Shown here in pieces: positions 1 through 6,788 of a DNA stretch of 26,830 nucleotides. The notes beneath the pieces are model-generated. The model was not told the DNA's origin and did not search any database. It was given only the letters and a program-made list of their open reading frames with translations. Origin of the DNA: CAYGTS01 sp964352905 (GTDB lineage Bacteria; Pseudomonadota; Gammaproteobacteria; JAHCLG01). The number at the start of each line of letters is the position of its first letter. Positions within the stretch are counted from its first letter, which is position 1. The stretch covers positions 1 through 26,830 of the forward strand of contig CAYGTS010000020.1 in assembly GCA_964352905.1 (NCBI GenBank), given 5' to 3'. Made by a program: the position numbers and the translations under genes.

Positions 1-55
1 TTTCGCCGTTTTTAGCCCAAATATGGGCGTTCCCTGCTACGGAGTGAGTAGTTAC
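1..55 (+). mobile_element. MITE copy A, right end only
   Basis: This is the right-hand end of the GTAAC-ended miniature inverted-repeat element (MITE) found throughout the window. It carries half of the core hairpin arm (from TTTCGCCGTTTTTAGCCC) and the terminal GAGTAGTTAC. The rest lies outside the window. Its last bases provide the stop codon (TAG at 49-51) that closes the reading frame of the adjoining VUT gene, so this copy marks the break point of that gene. No target duplication can be tested because the left flank is missing. Confidence 0.85.
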
Positions 56-69
56 CTTTATTTTTTCAA

Positions 70-519
70 TTGTTATTTGCGCTTGTTATAACAGCCATCA
101 TTAAAATGCCCTCACCCAGTTTTTGGCATATTCAACAATCCTATGACAATGTTTTTGGCAATATGGTTAGATTTGTGCTTGCCGGAACAGTGGCAACTAT
201 TAGCAGTAGTTTTATCAATGTTTATGCGATTTCAAAATGGAAAATTTTAATGAAAGGAAAACATTTTTGGTTGCGTAGTATTGGTGCTTCAGCAATTGGT
301 GGGTTTGTGTTAATTACTGCCATTATTTTGTTTGGTTATTTAGGCACATTAAAGCTTAAAGAAGTGATGGTGATGTTTTTATCAATATACACGCTAGAGT
401 TAATTTATGCCTGTTTATTAGCTTGGCCTGCGTGGATTTTAGCAGGTTTTCTTAAAATAAAAGAACAAGTTGATGTTTACGATTTGAATACAAATTTTAA
501 TCCTTTTAGCATGAAATAA
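70..519 (+). pseudogene. VUT/YhhQ-type queuosine precursor transporter, 5'-truncated
   Basis: The product resembles the C-terminal two thirds of the VUT family (YhhQ-like, queuosine precursor importers of the inner membrane). The stretch SSFINVYAISKWKIL followed by KGKHFWLRSIGASAIGG is the characteristic loop and helix of that family, and about four membrane segments remain. Family members are about 220 residues, so roughly the first 70 are missing. The frame is open only from position 52, just after a TAG contributed by the repeat that ends at 55, and the first usable start is a TTG at 70 without a clear ribosome binding site. The simplest reading is that the MITE or a rearrangement at it removed the N-terminus and the gene is dead. 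A full N-terminal half upstream of the window cannot be excluded. The family call is fairly secure; loss of function is inferred. Confidence 0.7.
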
Positions 520-539
520 TAGTGATAGGAGTGAATATA

Positions 540-1802
540 ATGATGCAAGGAATACGTGCAAATTATTTTGCCGCATTGGGTTTAAAACGACAGCACCAAG
601 GTGGTTATGTTAAGCAGTTTTATCATTCACCAGAAAAAGTTGAGGATGCTTCTAAAGCTCAACCCGCAGTTAGCACGGGCAGTTATTTATTTTTAGACTT
701 TAATCATCATTTAACTTGGCAAAAATTACCTTCTGATGTCATTTTGCATTGCTACCAAGCAAGCAGCCCTGTTTATGTGCATGTGATTGATGAAAAAGGG
801 GAATATAAAAAAATTATGTTAGGTAACCCATCGGTAGTAGATGGCGCAATTTTTATTGCAACTATTCCGGCAAATAGCTATTTTGCTGTAGAGGTCTCTG
901 TGCAAAATCAATTTGCTTTTCTGGGTACCACTGTATTTCCTGGGTTTGAAGAAGTTGATTTAAAGCTCCCAGAAAGAGAGAAATTTCAAAAGCATAGCGA
1001 AATTATTCAGAGACTTTCGTCACGAAAAGAAAAAAATGATATTGATTTTAGCGCATACCAATTATTAGCAGCTCAGACTGAAAGAACAGCTGAACAATAC
1101 ATTCAATTGCTTAACTTGGAAAAGCATATTGAAGGTCCGTGGTTTAGTTTAGTTTACAAATCAAAGCAATCAGTGATGCCACTTGAGCCACGTTATGCAA
1201 AAAAATTTACAGAAGAAACTGAATCAAAGCGGGCAGCAGAAGCGCCAATTCAGCGTAATGCGGGCAGCCTGATTTATTTTTTAATTGAAAAAGATATTTT
1301 TTCAGAATTTCATATCTTAAAATCAGATGAAACTTGGCATTACTACGATGGTGGTAGCCCGATATATCTGCATGTTATAGATGAAAAAGGTGATTATAAT
1401 CAATATATTTTAGGGAATCCAGCTGTTACTGAAGATGCAAGTTTTACTCTCACGATCAAAGCGGGTTGGTGGTTTGCAGCAGAGGTGGCAGATCAAAATT
1501 CATTTGCACTAGCGGGTTGTTCTGTGGCACCGGCTTTTGAATATGAAGATTTTATATTAGCGGATAGGGAAGAATTAATTAAACAGTTTCCACAGCATCG
1601 TGAATTGGTTATTCGATTTACACGTGAAGATTTGAATAAAAAAAAAGAAGATGGTAAAGAAAAGTCTCAAGCAGAAATCTTAGTAGCACAAGGTGTTTTT
1701 TCAGGAAATGCAAGAACGGAGAACCGTGAAAGAGAAGCTAAGCGGAAGCCAACAGATCAAGCGCATGCGCCAAAACTCAGAAGTTTTAAGTCTGATTGTT
1801 AA
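540..1802 (+). CDS. Tandem cupin_5 (DUF985) domain protein
   Basis: A 420-residue protein with two cupin_5/DUF985 units joined by a charged linker. Unit 1 spans about residues 5-160 and unit 2 about 185-365. Both begin with the family's L-x-L-x(3)-x-x-G-G/P-W/Y entry motif (LGLKRQHQGGYVKQFYHS and LNLEKHIEGPWFSLVYKS), both have a P-[VI]-Y-[VL]-H-V-I-D-E-K-G strand, and both close with an F-P/A-G/A-F-E-x-x-D-x-x-L motif and a short acidic helix. Unit 2 keeps the usual FHILKSDETWHYY metal/ligand segment. Unit 1 has the degenerate TWQKLPSDVILHCY instead. Single-domain members are about 150-170 residues, so this is a fusion or internal duplication. ATG 540 is chosen because TAGGAG lies 8 nt upstream; a GTG at 522 is less likely. 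The stop overlaps the converging gene. The biochemical role of DUF985 proteins is not firmly known. Confidence 0.75.
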   Translation: MMQGIRANYFAALGLKRQHQGGYVKQFYHSPEKVEDASKAQPAVSTGSYLFLDFNHHLTWQKLPSDVILHCYQASSPVYVHVIDEKGEYKKIMLGNPSVVDGAIFIATIPANSYFAVEVSVQNQFAFLGTTVFPGFEEVDLKLPEREKFQKHSEIIQRLSSRKEKNDIDFSAYQLLAAQTERTAEQYIQLLNLEKHIEGPWFSLVYKSKQSVMPLEPRYAKKFTEETESKRAAEAPIQRNAGSLIYFLIEKDIFSEFHILKSDETWHYYDGGSPIYLHVIDEKGDYNQYILGNPAVTEDASFTLTIKAGWWFAAEVADQNSFALAGCSVAPAFEYEDFILADREELIKQFPQHRELVIRFTREDLNKKKEDGKEKSQAEILVAQGVFSGNARTENREREAKRKPTDQAHAPKLRSFKSDC

Positions 1803-2281
1803 TTTGCCCATGCCTTGCCTAACTCAATACCAATTAGCAAGGCATCTTGAGTTGCAAAGCCTTTTAAGTCTTTAAACTTTGCGATAATTTCGGGTGCGGA
1901 AAGTAGCTCAACTTTATTAGATAGGGTTGGTTTAATAGTGAAATAAACTTGTTTAGCAAATCGATCATAGGTTCTAGTTAAAACTTTCTGTAAAATAGTA
2001 TTTGGTTGTTGTGGTAGGAAATCGACAATTTTTTGTTGATCTTCTTCGCTGAAATTTTCAAAAATGCTTTTATTTTTGAATAATTCGATAGCAGATATTT
2101 TAGTGAATAAATTTTTACCTGATAATTGCACAGTAAAAGTCATATTTTCGTTTTGATCAAGAAGTGGGCATTTAACAATTTTTAAGGAGGGATTGGCGGA
2201 ATTAACTTGTTCAATAAGACGATAGTTTTGAATAACCCAGTTTGCGTAAACAGATATAAGCTGGTGCAATTTCCCTTTCAT
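1799..2281 (-). CDS. Hypothetical protein, 160 aa
   Basis: Not recognised. The protein is soluble, mildly basic and has no signal peptide or membrane segment. It looks mixed alpha/beta, with a run of charged helices in the middle (near FENFSEEDQQKIVDFL, about residues 74-90) and a C-terminal helix ending GIELGKAWAN. A good ribosome binding site (GGGAG, about 9 nt before ATG 2281) supports the start. Its stop overlaps the stop of the cupin_5 gene by four bases in a tail-to-tail arrangement, so there is no room for a terminator between them. No function is proposed. Confidence 0.6.
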   Translation of the reverse strand: MKGKLHQLISVYANWVIQNYRLIEQVNSANPSLKIVKCPLLDQNENMTFTVQLSGKNLFTKISAIELFKNKSIFENFSEEDQQKIVDFLPQQPNTILQKVLTRTYDRFAKQVYFTIKPTLSNKVELLSAPEIIAKFKDLKGFATQDALLIGIELGKAWAN

Positions 2282-2503
2282 TTTAAACGTTCTCCCTATT
2301 TAGTTGGTTTGAATAAATGTGATCATTCTAGCATTTCTTCGGAAAAAAGAAAGCACTAAACTTTTTAGGTGTAGGAGAAAAGTTAAAATTTACGCTTTAT
2401 TATTGAGCGGGGATAAAAATGACAAACGGCATAATTACAATGGGCCAAAAAGAAGTCAAAATTTTGTATATTTCGCTCATATTCATCTCACTTTATCTCA
2501 CAA
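2282..2503. other. Intergenic stretch
   Basis: AT-rich spacer between the hypothetical gene at 1799-2281 and the decayed vapC. Short open frames on the plus strand here and up to 2646 have no recognisable content and lie opposite the vapC remnant. No promoter, repeat or RNA is visible with confidence. Confidence 0.4.
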
Positions 2504-2881
2504 TCAATCCACCTAATTTTCTACTTTTAATTTTGCAACTTTTGAAAATTCTTTTTGATTATTGGTTACCAGAATTAATTTCATGGCTAAGGCATGTGAA
2601 GAAAGCCAAAGATCATTGTTATCAATGGGTTTACCTTTTTTTCTAAATTACGGCGAATTTCACCATAATGGTTAGCTGCATCAATTGGTAGGGGTAGAGA
2701 GGGAATAAAGCGAGTTAATTCTTCTAAAAATTGCATGACTTTTTTGTGCGTCGTGATATAGTTCACCATAAGTAATCATTGACATGCCCACACTACCAAT
2801 ACTTAATTTTTCAAACTTGTTTAATACGCTAACAATGTGATTTTGCAACGCACGCTGAGCTGTTTTGATATTAAAAATCAA
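2504..2881 (-). pseudogene. vapC: vapC-like PIN-domain toxin, decayed
   Basis: Reading the minus strand across three frames rebuilds the body of a VapC toxin (PIN-domain ribonuclease of VapBC systems). The order is VLNKFEKLSIGSVGMSMITYGELY, then FLEELTRFIPSLPLPIDAANHYGEIRRNLEKK, then GKPIDNNDLWLSSHALAMK and LILVTNNQKEFSKV. At least two frameshifts are visible. One follows the AQKSH codons (near 2736). The other is in the A7 run at about 2637-2643 (T7 on the plus strand), where one extra A restores the frame. A TAG at 2513-2515 stands where a TGG would give the usual N-W-V-D end. The N-terminal LDTNI segment with the first catalytic aspartate is not found. No vapB antitoxin can be read upstream. 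The family identification is strong; the gene is clearly non-functional. Confidence 0.75.
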
Positions 2882-3303
2882 TTAGTCAAAATTCACTCAT
2901 GCGTTTGAACAACAACGAGCCTCATCTGAAAAAACACTTGATTCAGCAAGCATCACACCTTAAAAAATGCCTGTATTGCTAATTTAGACACCTGTCTGAC
3001 GACAGGTTAATTCAATAGTATCTATTCAGTAAACTTAGCTGTGAATTTACCAAGAACGTTCAGATTTGGTGATAAAAATAGCGAAAATATTTTTGAGAAA
3101 GCGCAGTGTATGAGTTATACATGAGCATTTCGATAAAAGATTTTCGCTATTTTTAGCCCAAATATGGACGTTCCCATCTACAGGGTGAATAGTTACATTC
3201 AATATTTACTAGGATAGTTGTCATCACCATGGGTTTTAAGCTTTTTCACAGTATGAGGCGATAGTTATCATTGGGCATACCCTGAAAAGGCATAGCTTTC
3301 ATG
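2882..3303. other. Intergenic stretch with MITE copy B
   Basis: Apart from the MITE at 3018-3196 this stretch holds no convincing gene. A short minus-strand frame begins ATG AAA GCT ATG at 3301 and ends after 18 codons; nothing identifies it. Residual vapB sequence was looked for at 2882-3000 and not found. Confidence 0.5.
3018..3196 (+). mobile_element. MITE copy B, 179 bp, intact, 8-bp duplication
   Basis: A full-length copy of the dispersed element. The ends are GTATCTATTCAG and CTACAGGGTGAATAGTTAC, which are imperfect inverted repeats. The core arms (AAAAATAGCGAAAATATTTT and AAAAGATTTTCGCTATTTTT) can fold into a long hairpin around a non-palindromic loop that contains GAGAAAGCGCAG and GAGCATTTCGAT. 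The element is flanked by a perfect 8-bp direct repeat ATTCAATA (3010-3017 and 3197-3204), as expected for a transposition product. No transposase is encoded. Confidence 0.9.
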
Positions 3304-4521
3304 TTAATCAAATATATTTTTATACACGAAAAAGAAAATAAAGATTTCCAATAAAATTAAAATTAAATAAATCCACAGTAACTGAAATAAATTTGTGATA
3401 TTCACATGGCTAATAATAAAAATACCTAATGAAGCAATGAGCAATAGTATTGAGGCTTGTATTGCCATAGAAACACCAGCACTTTCTGGAAATTGCTTTA
3501 GATTAGCTCCCATAATATTAGAAAATACTAAACCAGCACTAATACACATTAAAATAATTGGTAACATGATGCTAAGTAGCGATAATTCACAGAAAACAGT
3601 GAATATAAATGCAACTAGCAAAGCAACTACAAGAATTAAATAACCTACATAGCACACTTTCTTCGGCTGTATATACCGCAGCAACATTCGATTAATGGTT
3701 GCGCCTATTAAGTAAAAAGCACCAACAACCAACGCAGTATTGCCATACGTAATCGCGGTTTTATGTAATACATTTTCAACAATAAAAGGGCCTAACGTTG
3801 GATATAGCATTAATTGTATTTGAATCAAACCAGATATGATGACTCCTGCCATAAATTTTTTATGCGCAATAACTGATAATGATCTTGAAAAAATATGCGT
3901 TATGATTAAAGGCTGTTTTTGTGGAATGCTCTCTTTAACAAAAAGAAAAAGAAATAATGTTAGAAAAGCAGCAATAACAGTCAACGCAACAAAATTGGCT
4001 TGCCAACCAAAGGTATGTTGCAATATTCCTCCGATAAATGGTCCGATAATAGGACCTGATCCATAGCCAATGGATAAATACAGTATGGCAATCTGATAGC
4101 GCGGCCCAGTAATATTATCAATCACCAATGCCCTGCAACCTACCGTAATCGAGGAAATAGCAAAACCTTGAATAAAGCGAGCTAACATTAGTTGATCGAT
4201 TGTATGACACCAAGGTGTCCATGCACAGGCAATAATATAGATTAAAAGGGTAGGCACTAATACCTTTTTTCTGCCGATACTATCTATCAAAATCCCAAAC
4301 AGTAAAGCACCAAATGTCCAACCCAGCAAAGTTATTGAAATCGTATTCTTAATTGCCATGACAGAACTATTAAAGTAATCTGCTATAGATGGCATCGATG
4401 GCGAATAAATATCTACGTTAATTCCAGCTAAAAAATTAAGTAATGGTGCTAAAATCACAATGAATGACAGATAGGCGCTTTTATTTAATTTAATAACCGG
4501 ATCATCTAAAAATTTTTTCAT
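3304..4521 (-). CDS. MFS drug-efflux transporter, Bcr/CflA type
   Basis: A 405-residue inner-membrane protein with about 12 hydrophobic segments, the usual length for Bcr/CflA drug:proton antiporters. The first periplasmic loop has NVDIYSPSMPSIADYF (about residues 35-50), matching the family's D-x-Y-x-P-x-x-P pattern. The helix 2-3 loop carries MFS motif A, G76-x(3)-D80-x-x-G83-R84-K85. Segment 5 has the G-x-G-x-G-P-I-I-G-P antiporter signature (GYGSGPIIGPFIGG). It is the last gene of an SRPBCC-MarR-MFS operon; a neighbouring MarR repressor is common for such pumps. Before a MITE inserted at 4564-4642 the marR stop was about 19 nt from this start; now the gap is 100 nt. The substrate cannot be told. 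Confidence 0.9.
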   Translation of the reverse strand: MKKFLDDPVIKLNKSAYLSFIVILAPLLNFLAGINVDIYSPSMPSIADYFNSSVMAIKNTISITLLGWTFGALLFGILIDSIGRKKVLVPTLLIYIIACAWTPWCHTIDQLMLARFIQGFAISSITVGCRALVIDNITGPRYQIAILYLSIGYGSGPIIGPFIGGILQHTFGWQANFVALTVIAAFLTLFLFLFVKESIPQKQPLIITHIFSRSLSVIAHKKFMAGVIISGLIQIQLMLYPTLGPFIVENVLHKTAITYGNTALVVGAFYLIGATINRMLLRYIQPKKVCYVGYLILVVALLVAFIFTVFCELSLLSIMLPIILMCISAGLVFSNIMGANLKQFPESAGVSMAIQASILLLIASLGIFIISHVNITNLFQLLWIYLILILLEIFIFFFVYKNIFD

Positions 4522-4563
4522 AAAATACCAATATGTGTCGCTATTCTTTACTATTGTTCAGGA

Positions 4564-4642
4564 GTAACTACTCACTCCGTAGCAGGGAACGCCAAATCTG
4601 AACGTTCTGGTAATTATAAATCTAAAAGGGGTGAGCAGATAC
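4564..4642 (-). mobile_element. MITE copy C, 79 bp short form, 8-bp duplication, overlaps marR
   Basis: A short form of the MITE that lacks the central hairpin. It begins GTAACTACTCACTCCGTAGC and ends GGTGAGCAGATAC, and it is nearly identical to copy F. It is flanked by a perfect 8-bp duplication GTTCAGGA (4556-4563 and 4643-4650). The 4622-4642 end is translated as the last residues of MarR. Removing the element and one duplication joins marR codons ...NEILN directly to NSKE and a TAG, which gives the ancestral gene end. Confidence 0.92.
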
Positions 4643-5086
4643 GTTCAGGATTTCATTAAATAAGTGAATGAGAAACTGTCGATCTGATTTTTTTAGGTTC
4701 GAAAAAAAAGCTTTATCGATTCCTTCTACCTGCTTCACTAATTTTCTTGTTAGTTTTTTTCCTTGGCATGTCATCTCAACCAGTTTAGCACGTGTATCAT
4801 TGGCATGTTCATGGCGTTTAATTAGATCTAATGAGGCTAATTTTTTCAAGGCAGCTGAGACCGTCATTTTATCTAATTTTGTTTTATTCACCAAAAATGA
4901 TTGTATTGGTGATTTTTTTGCTTCTTCACACCAAAGCAAAACAGCTAAAATTACAAACTGAGCGTGTGATATGCCGTATGGATCAAGCACATCTTTAATG
5001 TGTCTTTGCCAAGTGATAGACACTTGCCATAACAAAAAACCAGGACTTTCTTCTGGAGTATCGAAGCTAAATGATATACTCGTCAA
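4622..5086 (-). CDS. MarR-family transcriptional regulator
   Basis: A 154-residue winged-helix protein of normal MarR length, probably a dimeric repressor that responds to small phenolic or drug-like ligands. The N-terminal ESPGFLLWQVSITWQRHIK is the dimerisation helix typical of this branch. ISHAQFVILAVLLW begins the DNA-binding domain (about residue 39). LVNKTKLDKMTVSAALKKLASLDLIKR is the recognition-helix region and DTRAKLVEMTCQGKKL the wing. The start is a TTG at 5086 preceded by GAGAAA and overlapping the end of the SRPBCC gene by 20 nt, which implies translational coupling. The last residues VSAHPF and the TAG are encoded by the MITE at 4564-4642; the ancestral end was probably NNSKE. 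The tail is outside the DNA-binding domain, so the protein is likely still functional. A palindrome at the operon promoter is its probable operator. Confidence 0.88.
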   Translation of the reverse strand: MTSISFSFDTPEESPGFLLWQVSITWQRHIKDVLDPYGISHAQFVILAVLLWCEEAKKSPIQSFLVNKTKLDKMTVSAALKKLASLDLIKRHEHANDTRAKLVEMTCQGKKLTRKLVKQVEGIDKAFFSNLKKSDRQFLIHLFNEILNVSAHPF

Positions 5087-5504
5087 TTGCTTTTCTCGCG
5101 TATTCTACTAAATTATCTGTCTGTTTTTCTACTCCTTGTGCCAATTTTTTTGCCACAAGTGTTACCCATAAAAATGTGAGCGGGCCTTTCATGGTAATAG
5201 TATTGGTAATTCTAACTCCACCAGGAATATCCTCAATTTCATGCGCATCATACATAACCGCACCCAAAAATTTACAGTAGTCAGTAAACTTGAAGTACGG
5301 AAGCACTTCAGATAGGAACAAACGAACTTCTATGCCTCCTTTAGGTTTTAAAATGAATTGATTTCCTTTATCAAAACTATCTGTAACCGCACAATATTCT
5401 AGTTCAGTATCCCATTGAGGCCAATGAACCGGATCAGCCCAGGCGTTCCAAATGGCTTCTTTAGTAACATGTTGATATTCTTTTGAAAAAGTTTTTATCC
5501 ACAT
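5067..5504 (-). CDS. SRPBCC (START-like) family protein
   Basis: A 145-residue protein of the SRPBCC/polyketide-cyclase-like fold, a helix-grip pocket that binds hydrophobic ligands. The N-terminal EAIWNAWADPVHWPQWD is the hallmark V/I-W-x-x-W-x-D-x-x-x-W-P-x-W start of the family. The following strands (GNQFILKPKGG, YFKFTDYCKF, GVRITNTITMKGPLTF) and the final amphipathic helix (about residues 112-141) fit a complete domain. The start has a good site, GAGGT about 8 nt upstream. It is the first gene of an operon with marR and an MFS pump and overlaps marR. A ligand-sensing or ligand-modifying role beside a MarR-controlled efflux pump is plausible, but no substrate can be named. Confidence 0.8.
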   Translation of the reverse strand: MWIKTFSKEYQHVTKEAIWNAWADPVHWPQWDTELEYCAVTDSFDKGNQFILKPKGGIEVRLFLSEVLPYFKFTDYCKFLGAVMYDAHEIEDIPGGVRITNTITMKGPLTFLWVTLVAKKLAQGVEKQTDNLVEYARKAIDEYII

Positions 5505-5517
5505 AGCTGGCTACCTC

Positions 5518-5541
5518 ATATAGTAAAATCGCATACTATAT
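5518..5541. promoter_or_regulatory. Palindromic operator candidate for MarR
   Basis: A perfect inverted repeat ATATAGTA - 8 nt - TACTATAT lies directly before the SRPBCC gene and covers the -10 region of its promoter. MarR proteins bind palindromes of this size and usually repress their own operon, so this is the best operator candidate. Binding is inferred from position and symmetry. Confidence 0.6.
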
Positions 5542-5561
5542 TGGAGTTGGCTATAAATCAA
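5533..5561 (-). promoter_or_regulatory. Promoter of the SRPBCC-marR-MFS operon
   Basis: On the minus strand TTGATT (5556-5561) is followed after 17 nt by TAGTAT (5533-5538), a reasonable sigma-70 promoter ending about 29 nt from the SRPBCC start. Its -10 lies in the right arm of the palindrome at 5518-5541, as expected for simple repression. Confidence 0.5.
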
Positions 5562-5648
5562 TACTCAATCTAGTTGAAAAACTATTTAATTAGCGTTTTT
5601 CCTCTTCAACAGATTAGGAACTATAGAAAGCATTTGATGAAAAAAACG

Positions 5649-5722
5649 GTCGCTATTCACCATGTAGATGGGAACGCCAAGTCTGAAAGTTCCTGGTAAC
5701 TTCACAGTTAAATTTGCTGAGA
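5649..5722 (-). mobile_element. MITE copy D, degenerate
   Basis: A short diverged copy. It begins GTCGCTATTCACCATGTAG and passes through GGGAACGCCAAGTCTGAA to AAATTTGCTGA. The expected terminal ATAGTTAC is absent; the next bases are the TATACTC end of the second repeat family. No 8-bp duplication is seen. It is probably an old copy truncated by the second element. Confidence 0.7.
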
Positions 5723-5839
5723 TATACTCAACAGGATCTCATTTTGCGACGAGGCGTGCGCGCTGTTTGCTAGCTGCGTGTATAGGTAATACGAAGAGCC
5801 ACTAAACAAGCGCGCCGCATGAAAGCCGAAGAGAGTATA
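5723..5839 (+). mobile_element. GC-rich TATACTC repeat, copy K1
   Basis: One of four copies of a GC-rich element, much richer in G+C than its surroundings. It begins TATACTCAACAGGATCTCAT and ends CATGAAAGCCGAAGAGAGTATA. The termini are imperfect inverted repeats (TATACTC...GG.TTTCAT), and the inner part contains GGCGTGCGCGCTG and GCTAGCTGCGTG. TATA at both borders would fit a TA target duplication. It sits between the cyo operon end and the SRPBCC promoter and directly abuts a truncated MITE. Confidence 0.75.
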
Positions 5840-5857
5840 GAGACACTTTTTATATTT

Positions 5858-6199
5858 TTAATGCATCATCCTATAATTCAATGACCACATGATCCACAAC
5901 GAACCGCCAATAATGACAGTTAAGATGACAATGCTTAAAATAAAAGACAGAACATTCATGCGTGCTTGTGGCGTGCTGGTGTTTAAGCGTAAAAAGCAAA
6001 GCACTTGTACAAAAAATTGAATGAATGCTGATCCAAACACAATCCAAAGTCTGGCTGGGTGAGAGAAATGGCCGTAAATCACCGCTGCAAATGGGATCAG
6101 AGTTAAGATGATACACAATACAAAACCCGTTAAATAAATACTGAATTTCTTTTGACCGGTACCATAATCGGGTGTGATGTGATGATGCGTAGAGTTCAT
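5858..6199 (-). CDS. cyoD: Cytochrome bo3 ubiquinol oxidase subunit IV
   Basis: A 113-residue protein with three hydrophobic segments (about residues 24-45, 50-72 and 82-104), the standard size and topology of CyoD, the small subunit that helps assemble the CuB site of the bo3 quinol oxidase. The GYGTGQKKFSIYLTGFVLCIILTLIPF type N-terminus (here DYGTGQKKFSIYLTGF) and the LRLNTSTPQARMNVLSF loop are characteristic. It starts 1 nt after cyoC in the operon and is the last cyo gene here. A cyoE (haem O synthase) gene, often next in this operon, does not follow; repeats do. Confidence 0.93.
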   Translation of the reverse strand: MNSTHHHITPDYGTGQKKFSIYLTGFVLCIILTLIPFAAVIYGHFSHPARLWIVFGSAFIQFFVQVLCFLRLNTSTPQARMNVLSFILSIVILTVIIGGSLWIMWSLNYRMMH

Positions 6200-6200
6200 A

Positions 6201-6788
6201 TTATAACACTCCCATTAAGTATACGATTGAGAATAAGAAAATCCACACGATATCGAGGAAATTCCAAAATAAACCCAAATAAATTAAACGGCGTTTCATG
6301 TTGCTATCAAGATTAAAAGCACTCACTTGCACTATAGTTAATAAAATCCACAATAAACCAAAGCTAACGTGTAAACCGTGTGTGCCAACCAACGCAAAGA
6401 AAGCGGAAGCTGCGCCACTGGTGTGCCAGCTATAACCTTCTTGTGCCAGATGAATAAACTCATTTACTTCCATGAACACGAAGCCTGCACCTAACAGAAA
6501 TGTTAAAATTAACCAAAATTGCAAACCAAAACGTTTACTACGGTTAGCGCTCAAGATCCCTAGCCCAAAGGTAAAGTTACTGCCTAAGAGTAAAAAGGTT
6601 TCACCCAACACATACCATAAATCGATATGATCTTTGAGTTGTGGGCCAAACGCACCAGGGCGATGCAAGACTAAATAGGTAGCGAATAAACTCGCAAACA
6701 AGATACAGTCAGTTAAAATGTAAAGCCAAAAACCAAAAACATCGGTTGCTTCACTGTCATGATGATGAATAGCTATTGCATTACTCAT
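6201..6788 (-). CDS. cyoC: Cytochrome bo3 ubiquinol oxidase subunit III
   Basis: A 195-residue membrane protein with five hydrophobic segments, as in CyoC. The cytochrome c oxidase subunit III features are visible: VFGFWLYILTDCILFASLFATY at the first helix, the conserved glutamate in FVFMEVNEFIH, and FFALVGTHGLHVSFGLLW in the fourth segment. Its start overlaps the end of cyoB by 8 nt, so the two are probably translationally coupled. Part of the terminal oxidase that reduces oxygen with ubiquinol. Confidence 0.95.
   Translation of the reverse strand: MSNAIAIHHHDSEATDVFGFWLYILTDCILFASLFATYLVLHRPGAFGPQLKDHIDLWYVLGETFLLLGSNFTFGLGILSANRSKRFGLQFWLILTFLLGAGFVFMEVNEFIHLAQEGYSWHTSGAASAFFALVGTHGLHVSFGLLWILLTIVQVSAFNLDSNMKRRLIYLGLFWNFLDIVWIFLFSIVYLMGVL

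Noticed and set aside
2319..2646. Two short plus-strand open frames
   Set aside because: They have no good start signals and lie in spacer or opposite the vapC remnant, which explains the sequence better.
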